A stretch of 51,003 nt of DNA from Candidatus Obscuribacterales bacterium (lineage in GTDB: Bacteria; Cyanobacteriota; Vampirovibrionia; Obscuribacterales; Obscuribacteraceae), in contig JAKFVU010000081.1 in the NCBI GenBank assembly GCA_021732025.1, forward strand, positions 1-51,003, given 5' to 3'. The position numbers and the translations under genes were made by a program. This document shows positions 16,718 through 24,324 of the stretch, in pieces. How positions within the stretch are numbered: position 1 is the stretch's first letter; the number at the start of each line of letters is the position of its first letter. Under the pieces are notes generated by a model that did no database searches, was not told the DNA's origin, and was given only the letters and a program-made list of their open reading frames with translations.

Positions 16718-18100
16718 ATGCTTACCTACGTTGAAGCCCTCAAGGAAATTCTAGACAATTGTCGCCCCCTGGCAAGCGAATCGATTGATCTCAAACACTG
16801 CCTCAGGCGCGTACTAGCTACCCCCTTAACCTCCTCTATCGATTTGCCGCAGTTCAACAACTCAGCCGTAGATGGCTTCGGAGTGCTGGTTGAGGATCTC
16901 ATCGGTGCTTCTCCGGAAAGTCCGGTGCCTCTGGTTCTCATAGGCGAAGTAGCAGCAGGCTCAAGACAAGTAGCGGCAGGTGCAGGACAAGTAGCAGCAG
17001 GCGCAGGACAAGTAGCGGCGATTGCTGGGATCCAGCCTCACTCTAATAGTATCCAGCTCAATCCGGGTCAGTGCGTGCGCATTCTCACAGGAGCTCCAGT
17101 TCCAGGAACAGTCGAAGCAGTGGTGATGAAAGAAGTCTGCCAAAAGCTTGATGGCGAGCCAGAAACAATAAGTGTGTCTGCCGCCACAAGAATAGGCGAA
17201 AACATCAGACTGCAAGGCGAAGAGATTGAGGCCGGTGCCACTGTGCTACCGAAAGGTACACTGATCACTCCCCCGGTCGTGGGAGTGATTGCCAGCCTTG
17301 GAATAACAGCCTTGGACGTTTACCGTGTTCCGCGAGTGGCAGTAATTGCTACTGGAGACGAATTGATAGAACCCGGCCTACCCTTAGCAGAAGGACAGAT
17401 CTACGAATCTAATTCGTACGCACTTGTTGCCGCTTTGAATGGCCTAGGGATAAATGAGGTCAAGCGCTTCCACTGCCGTGATACTCGGGAAGAAACAACT
17501 AGAGTATTGCAAGAAGCATTGGCATACGCGGACATAGTTATTTCGGCTGGCGGTGTATCAGTCGGCGAATATGACTTTGTTAAAGACGTATGCGAAGAGC
17601 AGGGAGTAGAAACAATATTTTGGCGCATCGCGATCAAACCCGGTAAACCAGTATATTTCGGTGTGGCCAACCGAAAGCAGGAGGCCAAACTAGTGTTTGG
17701 ACTTCCCGGAAATCCGGTATCAGCATTGGTGACATTCAATCTATTTGTCAAACCAGCAATTGCTCGCCTGCAAGGTAGAGTTATTAACCCGAGGATCTTT
17801 CAAGCGAAAGCCGCTCGTAACCTCAAGAAGAAAACTGGAAGACTCGACTTCGTTCGCGGGACACTCAAGGTAGTACCAGGGCAAAGACACGATACAGTAG
17901 GCTACAGTCAGACAGCGCCAAGACACGACACAAAAGGCGGCCTGGCGAGTGACCTAGAAGTAATGCCGACAGTAGGGCAAGAATCACACATGCTGACCGG
18001 CCTAGCGAAAGCCGACTGCCTCATGCACTTTGCTCAAGATCTCGAATTTCTCCCAGAAGGAGATTACTTGCCGGTTGAGCTACTAAGCTGGTTTGAGTAA
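16718..18100 (+). CDS. moeA: Molybdopterin molybdenumtransferase MoeA
   Basis: 460 residues. Family landmarks are in order: LPQFNNSAVDGFGV near the N-terminus, RILTGAPVPGTVEAVVMKE, NIRLQGEEIEAG, ATGDEL, ISAGGVSVGEYDFV and GLPGNPVSALV. The enzyme inserts molybdate into adenylated molybdopterin. Two insertions are odd. One is a run of four 7-residue repeats at about 77-104 (EVAAGSR, QVAAGAG twice, QVAAIAG), encoded by a 21-bp tandem array. The other is a polar stretch near residue 390 containing RHDTVGYSQ and PRHDTKGG. Both fall outside the conserved motifs. It is the last recognisable gene of the cofactor operon. Confidence 0.96.
   Translation: MLTYVEALKEILDNCRPLASESIDLKHCLRRVLATPLTSSIDLPQFNNSAVDGFGVLVEDLIGASPESPVPLVLIGEVAAGSRQVAAGAGQVAAGAGQVAAIAGIQPHSNSIQLNPGQCVRILTGAPVPGTVEAVVMKEVCQKLDGEPETISVSAATRIGENIRLQGEEIEAGATVLPKGTLITPPVVGVIASLGITALDVYRVPRVAVIATGDELIEPGLPLAEGQIYESNSYALVAALNGLGINEVKRFHCRDTREETTRVLQEALAYADIVISAGGVSVGEYDFVKDVCEEQGVETIFWRIAIKPGKPVYFGVANRKQEAKLVFGLPGNPVSALVTFNLFVKPAIARLQGRVINPRIFQAKAARNLKKKTGRLDFVRGTLKVVPGQRHDTVGYSQTAPRHDTKGGLASDLEVMPTVGQESHMLTGLAKADCLMHFAQDLEFLPEGDYLPVELLSWFE
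16946..17029 (+). repeat. 21-bp in-frame tandem array in moeA
   Basis: Four 21-bp units start at 16946, 16967, 16988 and 17009. Units 2 and 3 encode identical heptapeptides QVAAGAG. Confidence 0.9.
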
Positions 18101-18173
18101 CAGTGATTTGAGAAATATCATTCGAACAAATAAACTGCTCTAAACAACCCATGCGCACAACTCAGAGGAATAA

Positions 18174-19406
18174 ATGTCTCATCAAAAAGTCACAATAACG
18201 GCTCAAGACGGCGAGAACTTCTCTGGCTACCTGGCGCTACCAGAGTCAGGCATGGGGCCAGCCATACTTTTGATTCAAGAAATCTTTGGCATCAATCCTC
18301 ATATGCGCAAGGTCGCAGACTACTATGCCCAGGAAGGCTATGTAGTACTGGCAGCAGACCTATTTTTCCGCATGTGGCCCAACGTTGAACTCGGCTACAG
18401 CGGCAGTGACATGGAAACAGCTTTAGGATACAAAGAAAAATTCGATGAAGAGCAAGGCCTCAAAGATCTGCACTCAGCTGTGGAATATTTGCGCCAATCA
18501 CCTCAGGTCAGCGGTGGCATTGCTGCCATTGGTTTTTGCCTAGGCGGGAGACTGGCATATCGACTGGCAGCCCAGACGAAACTGGAGGCAGCAGTTAGTT
18601 ACTACGGCGCTGACATAGACAAGCATCTGCAAGAGGCAGACAAATTGACGGCACCGATTATTTTCCACCTTGGTGCAGACGACCAACTAATTCCACCAAC
18701 GTCGATGGAAAAGCTAATGCTCAAGATGGTGACGCGTCACGATGCGCGAGTTTTCGTTTACGAAAACACTGGCCACGGCTTCAACTGTGAGGCACGCGCT
18801 TCTTACAACCAGCGGGCCGCACTGCTTGCGCAATCTCGCACTATAGAATTCTTGCGCGCGCATATCGGACCGACAGTACACACCGAAGAGTTGTTCGATC
18901 ACCATCTTTTTACAGCTCTAAATCAAAGAGATCTTGAAGGAACAATTGAGACTCTGACCGAAGACGCAATAGTGACATTCGTGCCAACTTTAGCCGGAGG
19001 ACATGGTGTCAATGAACTTAAGCGCTTCTATCAAGACCTATTCAAAGCGCTTAGTGGAGACGCGCAGCTCACCACAGTATCTCGCACTGTCAATACTAAT
19101 CGTGTAGTCGATGAACTAGTTCTTTCGTTCACTCACGACAGGCAAATGGACTTCATTCTCCCCGGAGTAGCACCGACTCAGTCTAAAATTAAGATACCAC
19201 TGGTGATGCTAGCAACATTTCGCGCTGACAAACTATCTCGCCTGAACGTTTACTGGGATCAAGCAAGCGTAATTATGCAGGTTGGCATCTTGCACGACCA
19301 AGACTCACTCGGCAGCTTACATTTACCGGCACGCGGCCCGGAACAAGCAAATAAGATTCTTGACGACACTGTTAAAGTACAAAACTTTAGTTCGCGATTG
19401 CTTTAG
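18174..19406 (+). CDS. Dienelactone hydrolase with C-terminal SnoaL-like domain
   Basis: 410 residues with an ATG preceded by AGAGGA. Residues 1-232 form a dienelactone hydrolase/carboxymethylenebutenolidase domain with the Cys122 nucleophile in GFCLGG, the acid at Asp169/170 in GADDQLIPP and His201 in NTGHGF. The remaining 170 residues resemble an NTF2/SnoaL-like fold (LFDHHLFTALNQRDLEGTIETLTEDAIVTFVP...). The substrate is unknown; single-domain homologues open lactone rings or act as general esterases. No signal peptide. The last codons and stop fall inside a 16-bp tandem array. Confidence 0.88.
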   Translation: MSHQKVTITAQDGENFSGYLALPESGMGPAILLIQEIFGINPHMRKVADYYAQEGYVVLAADLFFRMWPNVELGYSGSDMETALGYKEKFDEEQGLKDLHSAVEYLRQSPQVSGGIAAIGFCLGGRLAYRLAAQTKLEAAVSYYGADIDKHLQEADKLTAPIIFHLGADDQLIPPTSMEKLMLKMVTRHDARVFVYENTGHGFNCEARASYNQRAALLAQSRTIEFLRAHIGPTVHTEELFDHHLFTALNQRDLEGTIETLTEDAIVTFVPTLAGGHGVNELKRFYQDLFKALSGDAQLTTVSRTVNTNRVVDELVLSFTHDRQMDFILPGVAPTQSKIKIPLVMLATFRADKLSRLNVYWDQASVIMQVGILHDQDSLGSLHLPARGPEQANKILDDTVKVQNFSSRLL

Positions 19407-19481
19407 TTGGCGCCTGTTTTAGTTCACAAATGATTCAGTTCGCGATTTCTTCAGTTCGCAAATGATTTAGTTGGCGTCTTC
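19386..19481 (+). repeat. 16-bp tandem array across a stop codon
   Basis: Six contiguous 16-bp units start at 19386, 19402, 19418, 19434, 19450 and 19466, all variants of TTTAGTTCGCRAATGA. The array begins inside the dienelactone hydrolase gene and ends 2 bp before the nudK stop, so it fills the whole convergent gap. Confidence 0.9.
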
Positions 19482-19482
19482 T

Positions 19483-20061
19483 CTAATTCTTCATCACATG
19501 CAATTGCAAATACTGCAACAACATAATTGTTTTGGCGTCTAGGATTTCGCCGCTCTTAACCATCGCCAAGGCCTCTTCAAATGGCAATTCAAGTATCTCG
19601 ATATCTTCGCCATCGACACCACCCCTCGCCGCGATCTCACATTTTTCATACTCGCCAATATAAAAATGCAGTCTCTCGGTAACAGAACCAGGACTCATAA
19701 AGCAGTCAAAAACTTTCTCGATGCGCAGTACTTCAAGACCGGCTTCTTCAGCCAATTCGCGTTTAATTGCCGTATCGGGATCATCGCTATCTAGCAATCC
19801 AGCGCATGCCTCGATCAAGAAGCCGTCATGGCCGTTGACATAGGCAGCCAGCCGAAACTGTTTCACTAAAACGACAGTTCTTGCTGCTCTATTATATGGC
19901 AGTATGGTGGCACCATTGCCGCGGTCGTATGTTTCGCGAGTTTGCTCCTGCCAGACACCATCAGAGCGCATATACTCAAAATGATGCTTTTTCAGGATGA
20001 ACCAATCATCAGACAGCAGCGTGCTGCTCTTAATTTTTACTCTATCCACTATTTGCCCCAC
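19483..20061 (-). CDS. nudK: NudK-like Nudix hydrolase (GDP-mannose/ADP-sugar pyrophosphatase)
   Basis: 192 residues from a GTG. The Nudix region reads EACAGLLDSDDPDTAIKREL followed by AEEAGL, keeping REL and EE but with Asp at the first Glu position. This AGLLD..DP form, the opening LSDDWFILKK and the ending ILDAKTIMLLQYLQLH are characteristic of NudK, which hydrolyses GDP-mannose; ADP-ribose pyrophosphatase is the alternative. The soluble enzyme lies divergent from a DeoR-type sugar regulator, which suggests a sugar-nucleotide connection. It is convergent with the dienelactone hydrolase gene. Confidence 0.82.
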   Translation of the reverse strand: MGQIVDRVKIKSSTLLSDDWFILKKHHFEYMRSDGVWQEQTRETYDRGNGATILPYNRAARTVVLVKQFRLAAYVNGHDGFLIEACAGLLDSDDPDTAIKRELAEEAGLEVLRIEKVFDCFMSPGSVTERLHFYIGEYEKCEIAARGGVDGEDIEILELPFEEALAMVKSGEILDAKTIMLLQYLQLHVMKN

Positions 20062-20100
20062 TTGCTGGCGAACACCTTACATTATCGTGCAACTTCGTGT

Positions 20101-20131
20101 AAAATCAAGCAGTTGTATACAAAATCAAGCA
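20101..20131. promoter_or_regulatory. Candidate operator between nudK and deoR-type gene
   Basis: Two exact copies of AAAATCAAGCA (20101-20111 and 20121-20131) flank the palindrome TTGTATACAA (20113-20122) in the 83-bp divergent spacer. This layout suits autoregulation by the adjacent DeoR-family protein; that link is inference. Confidence 0.45.
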
Positions 20132-20144
20132 AAGTCGTGCAAAT

Positions 20145-20921
20145 ATGTTAACAAGCCAACGCAAACATCTAATTTTAGAGAGCTTAAGAGACAACGGCCA
20201 GATAGTAGCCAAAGAACTAAGCTTGCAATGGGAAGTTTCCGAAGACACCATTAGACGTGACCTGCGCGAATTGGCCCAAGAAGGCTTACTGCAGCGCGTA
20301 CACGGAGGAGCTATGCCAACGACCACGGCAAAACTAGCCAGCTCTCCAGCGATGGTCGACTTAAAGGGCAGGCAAAAACTCGCCCAACACTCCAAAAGCA
20401 AACTGGGTCAAGCAGCAGCAAAACTAATAAAACCTGGCCAAGTAGTCTTTATAGATGGCGGCACGACCAATGCCCAGCTAGTTAAAAACCTGCCGCTTTC
20501 CCTCCGTGCCACAGTAATCACCCACAGCCCCACCATTGCTGTAGCTCTAATTGAGCACCCAGAAATTGAAGTGGTGATAATCGGCGGCAAATTATTCAAA
20601 CACTCAGCGGTTACCGTCGGCGCTGCAGCACTCGACGCCATAAGCAGAATCCGCACCGACACATACTTTATGGGAGTTACGGGAGTTCATGCAGAAGTGG
20701 GTTTGAGCACCGGCGACCTAGAAGAATCATATATAAAGCGAGCCTTACAGGCCGTTGCCGCAAATACTATAGTCTTAGCTTCGGCAGACAAAATCGATAC
20801 CGCCTCACCGTACATAATCTGCCAATGCCAGCAGGTCAACATGATTCTAACTGACGCCACCATTGGCGACGAAACAATCAACTCTTACAAAGAACAAAAA
20901 GCAAATATCAAAAGAGTTTAA
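20145..20921 (+). CDS. DeoR family transcriptional regulator
   Basis: 258 residues. The N-terminal winged helix has the DeoR signature (QRKHLILESLRDNGQIVAKELS, VSEDTIRRDLRELAQEGLLQRVHGGA). The C-terminal sugar-phosphate sensor domain has FIDGGTTNAQL, ITHSPTIAVAL, VIIGGKLF and FMGVTGVHAEVGLSTGDLEE. Proteins of this type repress sugar catabolic genes until a phosphorylated sugar binds. It is divergent from nudK and 9 bp upstream of a sugar dehydrogenase lipoprotein gene, with which it probably forms a transcript. Confidence 0.93.
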   Translation: MLTSQRKHLILESLRDNGQIVAKELSLQWEVSEDTIRRDLRELAQEGLLQRVHGGAMPTTTAKLASSPAMVDLKGRQKLAQHSKSKLGQAAAKLIKPGQVVFIDGGTTNAQLVKNLPLSLRATVITHSPTIAVALIEHPEIEVVIIGGKLFKHSAVTVGAAALDAISRIRTDTYFMGVTGVHAEVGLSTGDLEESYIKRALQAVAANTIVLASADKIDTASPYIICQCQQVNMILTDATIGDETINSYKEQKANIKRV

Positions 20922-20930
20922 AATACAAGA

Positions 20931-22211
20931 ATGAGACTTTTAAGACTATTAACCATTGCCGCCGCGATTTTATCAATGAGCGGCTGTCAGTCACTTATTC
21001 AGCCGCCGCTGCAACCGCAAGTAGTATTGCCTACAAGTGCAAACCCGAACTCCAATGCAAACGCGAATTTCAGTGCAAACGCAAATGCCAATAAAAATCT
21101 AAACGGAAATATAAATACTGAAGAGGCCAGTAAAGATCCGCTCACTAGCTTCATTAAAGTGCCACCAGGATTTACCGTAGACGTCTACGCCAAAGGTCTG
21201 GAATGCCCAAGACAACTGGCGCTCTCACCCAAAGGTACTCTTTTCGTCGGTACCAAAATAAATCAAAACGGCAAGGTCTATGCCATCACCAACAAGAACA
21301 AAGACAATGTTGGCGACCAAGTGTTTACCATCGCCGACAACCTAAAATGCCCAAACGGTGTTGCTTTTCACGATGGCGCTCTGTATGTGGCTGAAATCAA
21401 CAGAATATTGCGTTATGACGATATAGAGAGCCAGCTCTCCAATTCACCAAAACTGGCTCCCCCAGTAGTGGTGAATAATCAGTTTCCCAGCGAAGGTCAT
21501 CACGGCTGGAAATATATTCGCTTTGGCCCCGACAACAAATTGTATGTTCCGGTTGGAGCGCCATGCAATGTCTGTGAACCAGACAAAAGCATATTTGCCT
21601 CGATAATGAGGATGAATAAGGACGGCAGCAACCTCGAGCTTTTCGCCAGTGGCATTCGCAACACAGTTGGTTTTGACTTTCATCCGCAGACAAAGCAACT
21701 ATGGTTTACAGACAACGGCAGAGATCTATTGGGAGATGACATTCCGCCCGACGAACTTAACTGCGCTGAAAGAGCAGGAATGAATTTTGGTTTTCCATAT
21801 CGCTACGGGAATAACATTCCTGACCCCATATTTGGTGGCAAGGCAAAAACAGAGAGCAACTTTACACCGCCGGTCGTACCCCTCGGTGCACACGTAGCCG
21901 CACTTGGCATGCGCTTTTACAACGGCAAACAGTTCCCTAGCGCTTACCAGGGCAATATATTTATTGCCGAACACGGCTCGTGGAATCGTAGTAAAAAAAC
22001 AGGATGCCGAATTACTCGAGTAATACTAGATGACACCACAAACAAGAAAGCCAACAAGTATGAAGTATTTGCCGAAGGCTGGCTCAATCAAGACAAGCAA
22101 GAATACGCAGGAAGGCCGGTTGACATCGTGGTAGCCGACGATGGTGCACTCTTCGTATCAGACGACAGCGCCGGAGTAATCTATCGCATCAGCTACAAGA
22201 AACCAATCTAA
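20931..22211 (+). CDS. Lipoprotein PQQ-type sugar (sorbosone-like) dehydrogenase
   Basis: 426 residues. A lipoprotein signal peptide ends at the lipobox SMSGC (Cys19 region). An Asn/Ala-rich linker (NPNSNANANFSANANANKN) follows, then a six-bladed beta-propeller of the soluble glucose/L-sorbosone dehydrogenase family: FIKVPPGFTVDVYAKGLECPR, EGHHGWKYIRFGPDNKLYVPVGAPCN, FASGIRNTVGFDFHP and FIAEHGSWNRS. Such proteins oxidise sugars in the periplasm using PQQ, though many homologues are uncharacterised. It overlaps the convergent secreted protein gene by 4 bp and follows the DeoR regulator. Confidence 0.85.
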   Translation: MRLLRLLTIAAAILSMSGCQSLIQPPLQPQVVLPTSANPNSNANANFSANANANKNLNGNINTEEASKDPLTSFIKVPPGFTVDVYAKGLECPRQLALSPKGTLFVGTKINQNGKVYAITNKNKDNVGDQVFTIADNLKCPNGVAFHDGALYVAEINRILRYDDIESQLSNSPKLAPPVVVNNQFPSEGHHGWKYIRFGPDNKLYVPVGAPCNVCEPDKSIFASIMRMNKDGSNLELFASGIRNTVGFDFHPQTKQLWFTDNGRDLLGDDIPPDELNCAERAGMNFGFPYRYGNNIPDPIFGGKAKTESNFTPPVVPLGAHVAALGMRFYNGKQFPSAYQGNIFIAEHGSWNRSKKTGCRITRVILDDTTNKKANKYEVFAEGWLNQDKQEYAGRPVDIVVADDGALFVSDDSAGVIYRISYKKPI

Positions 22212-22804
22212 GGAGTGAAGGTCTGATCGTCCCAAATGAGGCGTGGCGCTTTTCCTGCTGTAAACTTTCCCGCTACAAAACTGCCATCTGGCAATCGCAG
22301 AGAGAGGCTACCGGGAACTAAGTCAGCCGTCTGGGGCGAAAGCAATACGAGCTTAAGGCCGTAGCCATCTTTGTTAGTGTAATGCTGTTCCAGAACTGGT
22401 TCTGACATAGAGTTGCGGGTATAGACATAGATATGAGGCCTCTGATTGGTATCAGAGGTGAAAGACAAATCGCAGAGCGGCTTTTGGCTTTTCATCATAT
22501 TGACCACAACTTTGCAGTAGCGCTTGTGGCTTTGCTTCAAAGTAATGCTATAGCTGTTCCATTGAACTGTGTCAGGCTTAAAAGGCTTGCCACCAACAGT
22601 GCCACCAATTGCCTGGCTCGGCAATGGCTGGGCGACTACAGCATGGCACCAGGCAGCTCTGCCGGCTGGATGCTTGCCTGCAGCAGATGCCGGCGGCAAC
22701 AGCAGTGCAATAGAGACGATAAAAACAACAGAAGAGGCAACCACTAAAGAGGCAAACTTATTTGGCCAGCATTTTACAAATTTAGTGATCGGGTAGATAG
22801 TCAT
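22208..22804 (-). CDS. Secreted protein of unknown function
   Basis: 198 residues from the ATG at 22804. This start places a signal peptide directly at the N-terminus (FASLVVASSVVFIVSIALLL, cleavage near ASAAG). The reading frame is open up to 22966, but the extension is encoded by tandem repeats and is unlikely to be translated. The mature part contains GGTVGGKPFKPDTVQWNSYSITL and LVLLSPQTADLVPGSLSLRLPDGSFVAGKF. I do not recognise the family. There are three Cys in the mature part. It overlaps the sugar dehydrogenase stop by 4 bp, tail to tail. Confidence 0.7.
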   Translation of the reverse strand: MTIYPITKFVKCWPNKFASLVVASSVVFIVSIALLLPPASAAGKHPAGRAAWCHAVVAQPLPSQAIGGTVGGKPFKPDTVQWNSYSITLKQSHKRYCKVVVNMMKSQKPLCDLSFTSDTNQRPHIYVYTRNSMSEPVLEQHYTNKDGYGLKLVLLSPQTADLVPGSLSLRLPDGSFVAGKFTAGKAPRLIWDDQTFTP

Positions 22805-22825
22805 CAAGTATTTTAGTCGTCTGAT

Positions 22826-22943
22826 ATTAGGACTTAGCAAATAAGGTCTTAGCAAAATAAGTCTTAGCAAATAGGGTCTTACACCTTTCCAAACTGCACC
22901 TTTCAGAACTGCACTTTTCGAAATTGCACGATTTACTCTTGCA
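22826..22943 (-). repeat. Two adjacent 15-bp tandem arrays
   Basis: Array A (22826-22884) has four units of 14-16 bp built around GGTCTTAGCAAATA. Array B (22884-22943) has four exact-period 15-bp units at 22884, 22899, 22914 and 22929, each ending in TTGCA or CTGCA. The two sequences are unrelated. They lie upstream of the secreted protein start. Confidence 0.8.
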
Positions 22944-23073
22944 CTGTCAATCGATGTTATGGGCACAAGCAGTTGCTGTCAACCACCAACAAACCAAAGG
23001 GATTGCACGTTATTAATCAGCAAAGCGCCAATCAATTGACAAGCAGTCAGCAATATGTCTTCATACAAAGGTT

Positions 23074-23790
23074 ATGATGAGTGCCCGCAACAGGGAATCA
23101 AATCAAGTGTTGTCCAAGTTCAAGTCCTCAATTATTGCGCTCAATCTCCTAACTGCATGGCTAGCCACCGCTAACTCAGTTAATGCAGTTGAGCCGGACA
23201 ACCCTGCTCCGCAAGAAGAGAGCAGCAGGGCCCGAGCCGAACGACGCCGACTAAACGAAGATCCCACTCCTCCAGCTCGTGAAGGTAGTGAGATTTTTAC
23301 AGAAGAGACCCCCAGCGCTTTGTTGTTGCAAGCCAAGCAATTTATGCGTCATCACAACTACAACAAGGCATTAAGACTCCTCAAGCGCGCTATCAAGCTA
23401 AATGACGACGACATGGACATCCGCGTCCTCTACGCAGAAGCGCTGGAAGAGAAACTGAGCCACCAAGCAGAAAAAGATCCTGAGATTTTCAATGAATGTG
23501 TTAAGTCGTGGCTGATCGTAGCCCGGCAGGAAATCGGCCTAGAGAAGGGCATGACCTTCAAGGGCATTGGTTTTATGTCAGGACAGTATGCCGACGAAGA
23601 CTGGGCCGGAAGAGCGAAAAAGCGCTTACGGGTATTGACTGGCTATACTCCCAAACCGTGGGAAACCAGCGATCGCTACTTAAAAAAAGTGTTGAAGCCA
23701 GCAGAAACCTCTGTATCAGCAGTGATCAAGTCGGGTGATAGCGAAATAAGCAAGCCCGCAACAGCTCCCAAAAGTAAACAGCAAAATTAG
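23074..23790 (+). CDS. Exported TPR-type protein
   Basis: 238 residues, with ATGs at 23074 and 23077 after AAAGG. A hydrophobic signal segment (SIIALNLLTAWLATANSVNA) ends near residue 38. An acidic, Arg-rich linker follows, then a TPR-like unit (SALLLQAKQFMRHHNYNKALRLLKRAIKLN, DIRVLYAEALEEKL) at about 80-130. The rest (WLIVARQEIGLEKGMTFKGIG...) is not recognised. The C-terminal tail is Lys/Ser/Pro-rich. Function unknown. It precedes a two-component signalling cluster on the same strand by 58 bp and might share its transcript. Confidence 0.75.
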   Translation: MMSARNRESNQVLSKFKSSIIALNLLTAWLATANSVNAVEPDNPAPQEESSRARAERRRLNEDPTPPAREGSEIFTEETPSALLLQAKQFMRHHNYNKALRLLKRAIKLNDDDMDIRVLYAEALEEKLSHQAEKDPEIFNECVKSWLIVARQEIGLEKGMTFKGIGFMSGQYADEDWAGRAKKRLRVLTGYTPKPWETSDRYLKKVLKPAETSVSAVIKSGDSEISKPATAPKSKQQN

Positions 23791-23848
23791 ATCTGCTGGA
23801 CCAAAGACGCTATAGTTGGTCGGTCTTAGCTTGAACCTTCGAGTCAAC

Positions 23849-24265
23849 ATGGAAACTCCTAAACTACTAATTGCTGGCCGCTCAGAACAAACTCTTGCCC
23901 TCGTGCGGCAAGCGGTAGAACAGCTTGGCTACCAGATTGTGCCATCCCCGGCTATGTCTCTTGCTCTATTTTTAGCCCATAAAAACTTGCCAGATATAAT
24001 CATCAGCGATCTAAACATGACCGATGGCGACGGCCTGACCTTCCTCCAGGAGATTCGGCAAGACGATGAACTTTCTGCCATTCCATTTTTGTTTTGCCTC
24101 GATAGCATGCCTGACGAAGCAACTGAACTACAGGCGATAAAAAGTGGTGCCCGCAAAGTCGTACCCAACAATCTTCAACCGGCCGAATTTCTCCAAATCA
24201 TCGTGCCTTTCATCGATCAACGCCTGAGAGACAAAGTAAAGCGCACAGAACAAACTCCCGAGTAG
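23849..24265 (+). CDS. Atypical single-domain response regulator
   Basis: 138 residues from the ATG at 23849; a TTG at 23816 would add 11 residues. This is a stand-alone receiver domain. The phospho-acceptor Asp54 is present in IIISDLNM. The acidic pair after strand 1 is missing (LLIAGRSEQ), the Thr/Ser after strand 4 is not in place (PFLFCLDS), and the conserved Lys before strand 5 is Asn (KVVPNNLQPAEF). Phosphorylation by the usual chemistry is therefore doubtful. It lies 59 bp before a hybrid-free histidine kinase gene and could be an adaptor for it. Confidence 0.82.
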   Translation: METPKLLIAGRSEQTLALVRQAVEQLGYQIVPSPAMSLALFLAHKNLPDIIISDLNMTDGDGLTFLQEIRQDDELSAIPFLFCLDSMPDEATELQAIKSGARKVVPNNLQPAEFLQIIVPFIDQRLRDKVKRTEQTPE

Positions 24266-24324
24266 TGGCACAAATGCTAAAATTAGCTTCTATTCCTGAA
24301 AGCCTTATCTAAGCGGTCTTTCTA

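Noticed and set aside
2982..22943. CRISPR arrays
   Set aside because: The repeats are 10-21 bp, contiguous without unique spacers, and no cas genes are present.
22805..22966. 54-codon N-terminal extension of the secreted protein
   Set aside because: Encoded by tandem repeats, and it would bury the signal peptide.
23669..23676. HIP1 (GCGATCGC) as a cyanobacterial genome marker
   Set aside because: Only one copy was noticed in 51 kb, so there is no sign of enrichment.
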